From NCBI GenBank assembly GCA_023145655.1, contig JAGLDI010000105.1, positions 1-14,559 of the forward strand: a DNA stretch of 14,559 bases, read 5' to 3'. This document shows positions 13,164 through 14,559 of the stretch, piece after piece. A program made the position numbers and the translations under genes. The stretch comes from Desulfuromusa sp. GTDB taxonomy: Bacteria > Desulfobacterota > Desulfuromonadia > Desulfuromonadales > Geopsychrobacteraceae. Position 1 is the stretch's first letter, and each line of letters starts with the position of its first letter. The notes below the pieces were generated by a model. The model saw nothing but the letters and a program-made list of their open reading frames with translations, did no database searches and had not been told where the DNA came from.

Positions 13164-14405
13164 TCAACCGGTTGCGGCACTTGTCCCGGCCAGATAGCCT
13201 GTAGACCAGCACACCTGAAGGTTGTAACCCCCGGTCGGGCCATCCAGATCGATCATCTCTCCGGCAAAGTAGAGGTTTGAGATCTTTTTTGAATGCATGG
13301 TCCGCATATCGATATCCTGCAGAGAAACCCCTCCCGAGGTGATGATCGCTTTTTTGTAGCCATCGACACCGCTGACAGTTAGCACTAATCCCTTAAACAG
13401 TGACAAGAGCTGAGTCCGTTCGGCTTTGGTGACCGAATGACATTTTTTCTCCGGGCTGATCCCCGACAGGCGAATAAACAGCGGAATCATTGCTTGAGGA
13501 AGGAGATTTTTTAGCAATTTACGAAAATCTTTATTGCTGTGGCTGGCCAGTTCACGTTGCAACCGTTTATCAAAAAGTTCAGTTGTCACTGCCGGTTTTA
13601 AATCAATCAACAACTCAACATTCCCCTGTTTCAACGCATCCCGAACCTGTGCACTCATGTCGAGTATGATCGGTCCGCCGATTCCGGTTCGGGTAAAAAA
13701 CGCTTCGCCAAAACGTCTGGCTACTGTCTGATTGTTTTGTCGAACTGAAATCTCGATATTCTTCAAATTAAAGTCACAAAGTTCACTCGTCCAGTTTTCA
13801 GATAGATGGATTGGAACCAGTGCCGGTTCCGGTGTGACCAGCAGATGACCCGATTGTTTCGCCCACCGATATCCATCCCCGGTGCAGCCCGTTTCGGGAT
13901 AGGATAGCCCCCCGGTAGCAAGAATAAATTTACTGGCTGAAAAACTGCCCGCTGTGGTTTCAACTATCGTCAACTTGTTTTCAGCACTTTGGAGCTTGCA
14001 AACTGTACAGGAGGTGATCAGTTCTACACCCGATTCAGTGATGAAATGATCCAGAACTTTCTGCACATCCCCGGCGTTCCCCCTCTCCGGGAAAACCCGC
14101 CCGCCCCGTTCAGTTTTTAGCGGTAAGCCACGTTGTTCAAAAAAACTGATCGTATCCGGGACACCGAAAGTATAAAGTGCAGTTAGTAAGGTTTTCCCGT
14201 TACGGCCAAAGGCTTCACTGAGCTTACGAGGGTCTTCTTCTGCATTGGTGACATTACAGCGCCCTTTGCCGCTGAGGAGAAGTTTGGCTCCACAGCGCCG
14301 GTTCTTTTCCAGCAACAGAACCGATACCCCCTGCTGAGCAGCGAATCCAGCAGCAAAGATCCCCGCCGGGCCACCCCCGATAATTATGATATCGTAGTGC
14401 TTCAT
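13164..14405 (-). CDS. HI0933/YhiN-family flavoprotein (BaiN/RdsA-like)
   Basis: The 413-residue protein has an N-terminal FAD-binding Rossmann loop IIGGGPAG (8-15) with the ribose-binding Glu of LLLEK (31-35). The family hallmarks follow: CGAKLLLSGKGRCNVTN (38-54), ILATGGLSYPETG in the middle, FFTRTGIGGP, ITSGGVSL (355-362) and the C-terminal FAD motif AGEMIDLDGPTGGYN (381-395). Members are annotated as NAD(P)/FAD-dependent oxidoreductases; E. coli YhiN has been reported as the 23S rRNA dihydrouridine synthase RdsA, which I recall but cannot verify here. ATG 14405 is preferred: it starts MKHYDIIIIGG directly, whereas the upstream in-frame ATG at 14441 lies within the preceding folA gene and adds 12 residues. 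It follows folA after 16 bases, probably in one operon. Confidence 0.93.
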   Translation of the reverse strand: MKHYDIIIIGGGPAGIFAAGFAAQQGVSVLLLEKNRRCGAKLLLSGKGRCNVTNAEEDPRKLSEAFGRNGKTLLTALYTFGVPDTISFFEQRGLPLKTERGGRVFPERGNAGDVQKVLDHFITESGVELITSCTVCKLQSAENKLTIVETTAGSFSASKFILATGGLSYPETGCTGDGYRWAKQSGHLLVTPEPALVPIHLSENWTSELCDFNLKNIEISVRQNNQTVARRFGEAFFTRTGIGGPIILDMSAQVRDALKQGNVELLIDLKPAVTTELFDKRLQRELASHSNKDFRKLLKNLLPQAMIPLFIRLSGISPEKKCHSVTKAERTQLLSLFKGLVLTVSGVDGYKKAIITSGGVSLQDIDMRTMHSKKISNLYFAGEMIDLDGPTGGYNLQVCWSTGYLAGTSAATG

Positions 14406-14421
14406 TTGTAAATTATTCTTC

Positions 14422-14559
14422 CTAAGTAAGCTTGTTGACATCTCTGTGTAAAATGGAAAACCGGTAGTTCAATGTATCTTTGACCTGTTCCGCCTGAGTT
14501 ATTTCAAACTCTCCCGCCGCGATCTCTGGAAAATAGCGATCACCTGCAACTTCGATATC
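14422..14559 (-). CDS. folA: dihydrofolate reductase, C-terminal part (5' end outside window)
   Basis: Reading from the window edge on the minus strand, 45 residues remain before TAG at 14422-14424. They contain AGDRYFPEI and, near the end, YRFSILHR, matching the C-terminal end of dihydrofolate reductase (E. coli has EGDTHFPDY and YCFEILERR with the same spacing). The enzyme reduces dihydrofolate to tetrahydrofolate with NADPH. Active-site residues are in the missing part. The fragment runs 5 residues past the E. coli-type end (DVNKLT). It lies 16 bases upstream of the YhiN-type gene in the same direction. Confidence 0.85.
   Translation of the reverse strand, partial: DIEVAGDRYFPEIAAGEFEITQAEQVKDTLNYRFSILHRDVNKLT

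Noticed and set aside
14406..14441. Upstream ATG (14441) for the flavoprotein
   Set aside because: It would overlap the end of folA and add 12 residues before the FAD-binding strand; MKHYDIIIIGG at 14405 is the normal start for the fold.

Overview
The window (about 14.6 kb, GC by eye in the upper 40s to about 50 percent) reads as ordinary chromosome of a Gram-negative bacterium. A sigma-54 activator and sigma-54 promoter, a periplasmic HtrA protease, a LapA-domain protein, a DUF945 (YdgA-type) protein and a periplasmic rhodanese together suggest a deltaproteobacterium near Desulfuromonadales. That placement is inference from gene style; no marker gene proves it. There are no tRNA or rRNA genes, no phage genes and no CRISPR array.

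Region 1 (1-3974, + strand) is an envelope-stress-like signalling module: the C-terminal end of a histidine kinase, a sigma-54-dependent response regulator overlapping it by ATGA, an intergenic stretch with a 7-5-7 dyad and a textbook -24/-12 promoter, then a stand-alone receiver protein overlapping a DegP/DegQ-type protease by ATGA. The likely logic is that the kinase phosphorylates the activator, which binds the dyad and fires the sigma-54 promoter to make the receiver and protease. The protease message ends in a structured 3' region (twin hairpins with identical loops inside a larger inverted repeat) followed by a strong intrinsic terminator.

Region 2 (4078-7795) holds a small LapA-domain membrane protein (+), a ZIP-family metal transporter (-), a YdfG-like short-chain dehydrogenase (+) and an MscS-type mechanosensitive channel with a signal peptide and a long periplasmic domain (+), closed by a strong terminator at 7762-7795.

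Region 3 (7938-10985, - strand) is a tight three-gene operon: class IV PLP aminotransferase, RluA-family pseudouridine synthase, DUF945 protein, with gaps of 2 bp and 1 bp.

Region 4 (10986-12396) contains a roughly 160-bp palindromic MITE-like element inserted between the aminotransferase and a low-specificity threonine aldolase (ltaE, +), whose leader has a GC-rich hairpin with two competing partners.

Region 5 (12397-14559) has an exported rhodanese (+) under a promoter overlapped by a 9-7-9 operator-like dyad, then converging on the - strand a YhiN/HI0933-family flavoprotein and, upstream of it at the window edge, the C-terminus of dihydrofolate reductase (folA).

No clearly new multi-gene system is present. 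The most distinctive items are non-coding: the sigma-54 control region, the twin-hairpin 3' region of the protease, the palindromic element, and the operator/promoter of the rhodanese gene.
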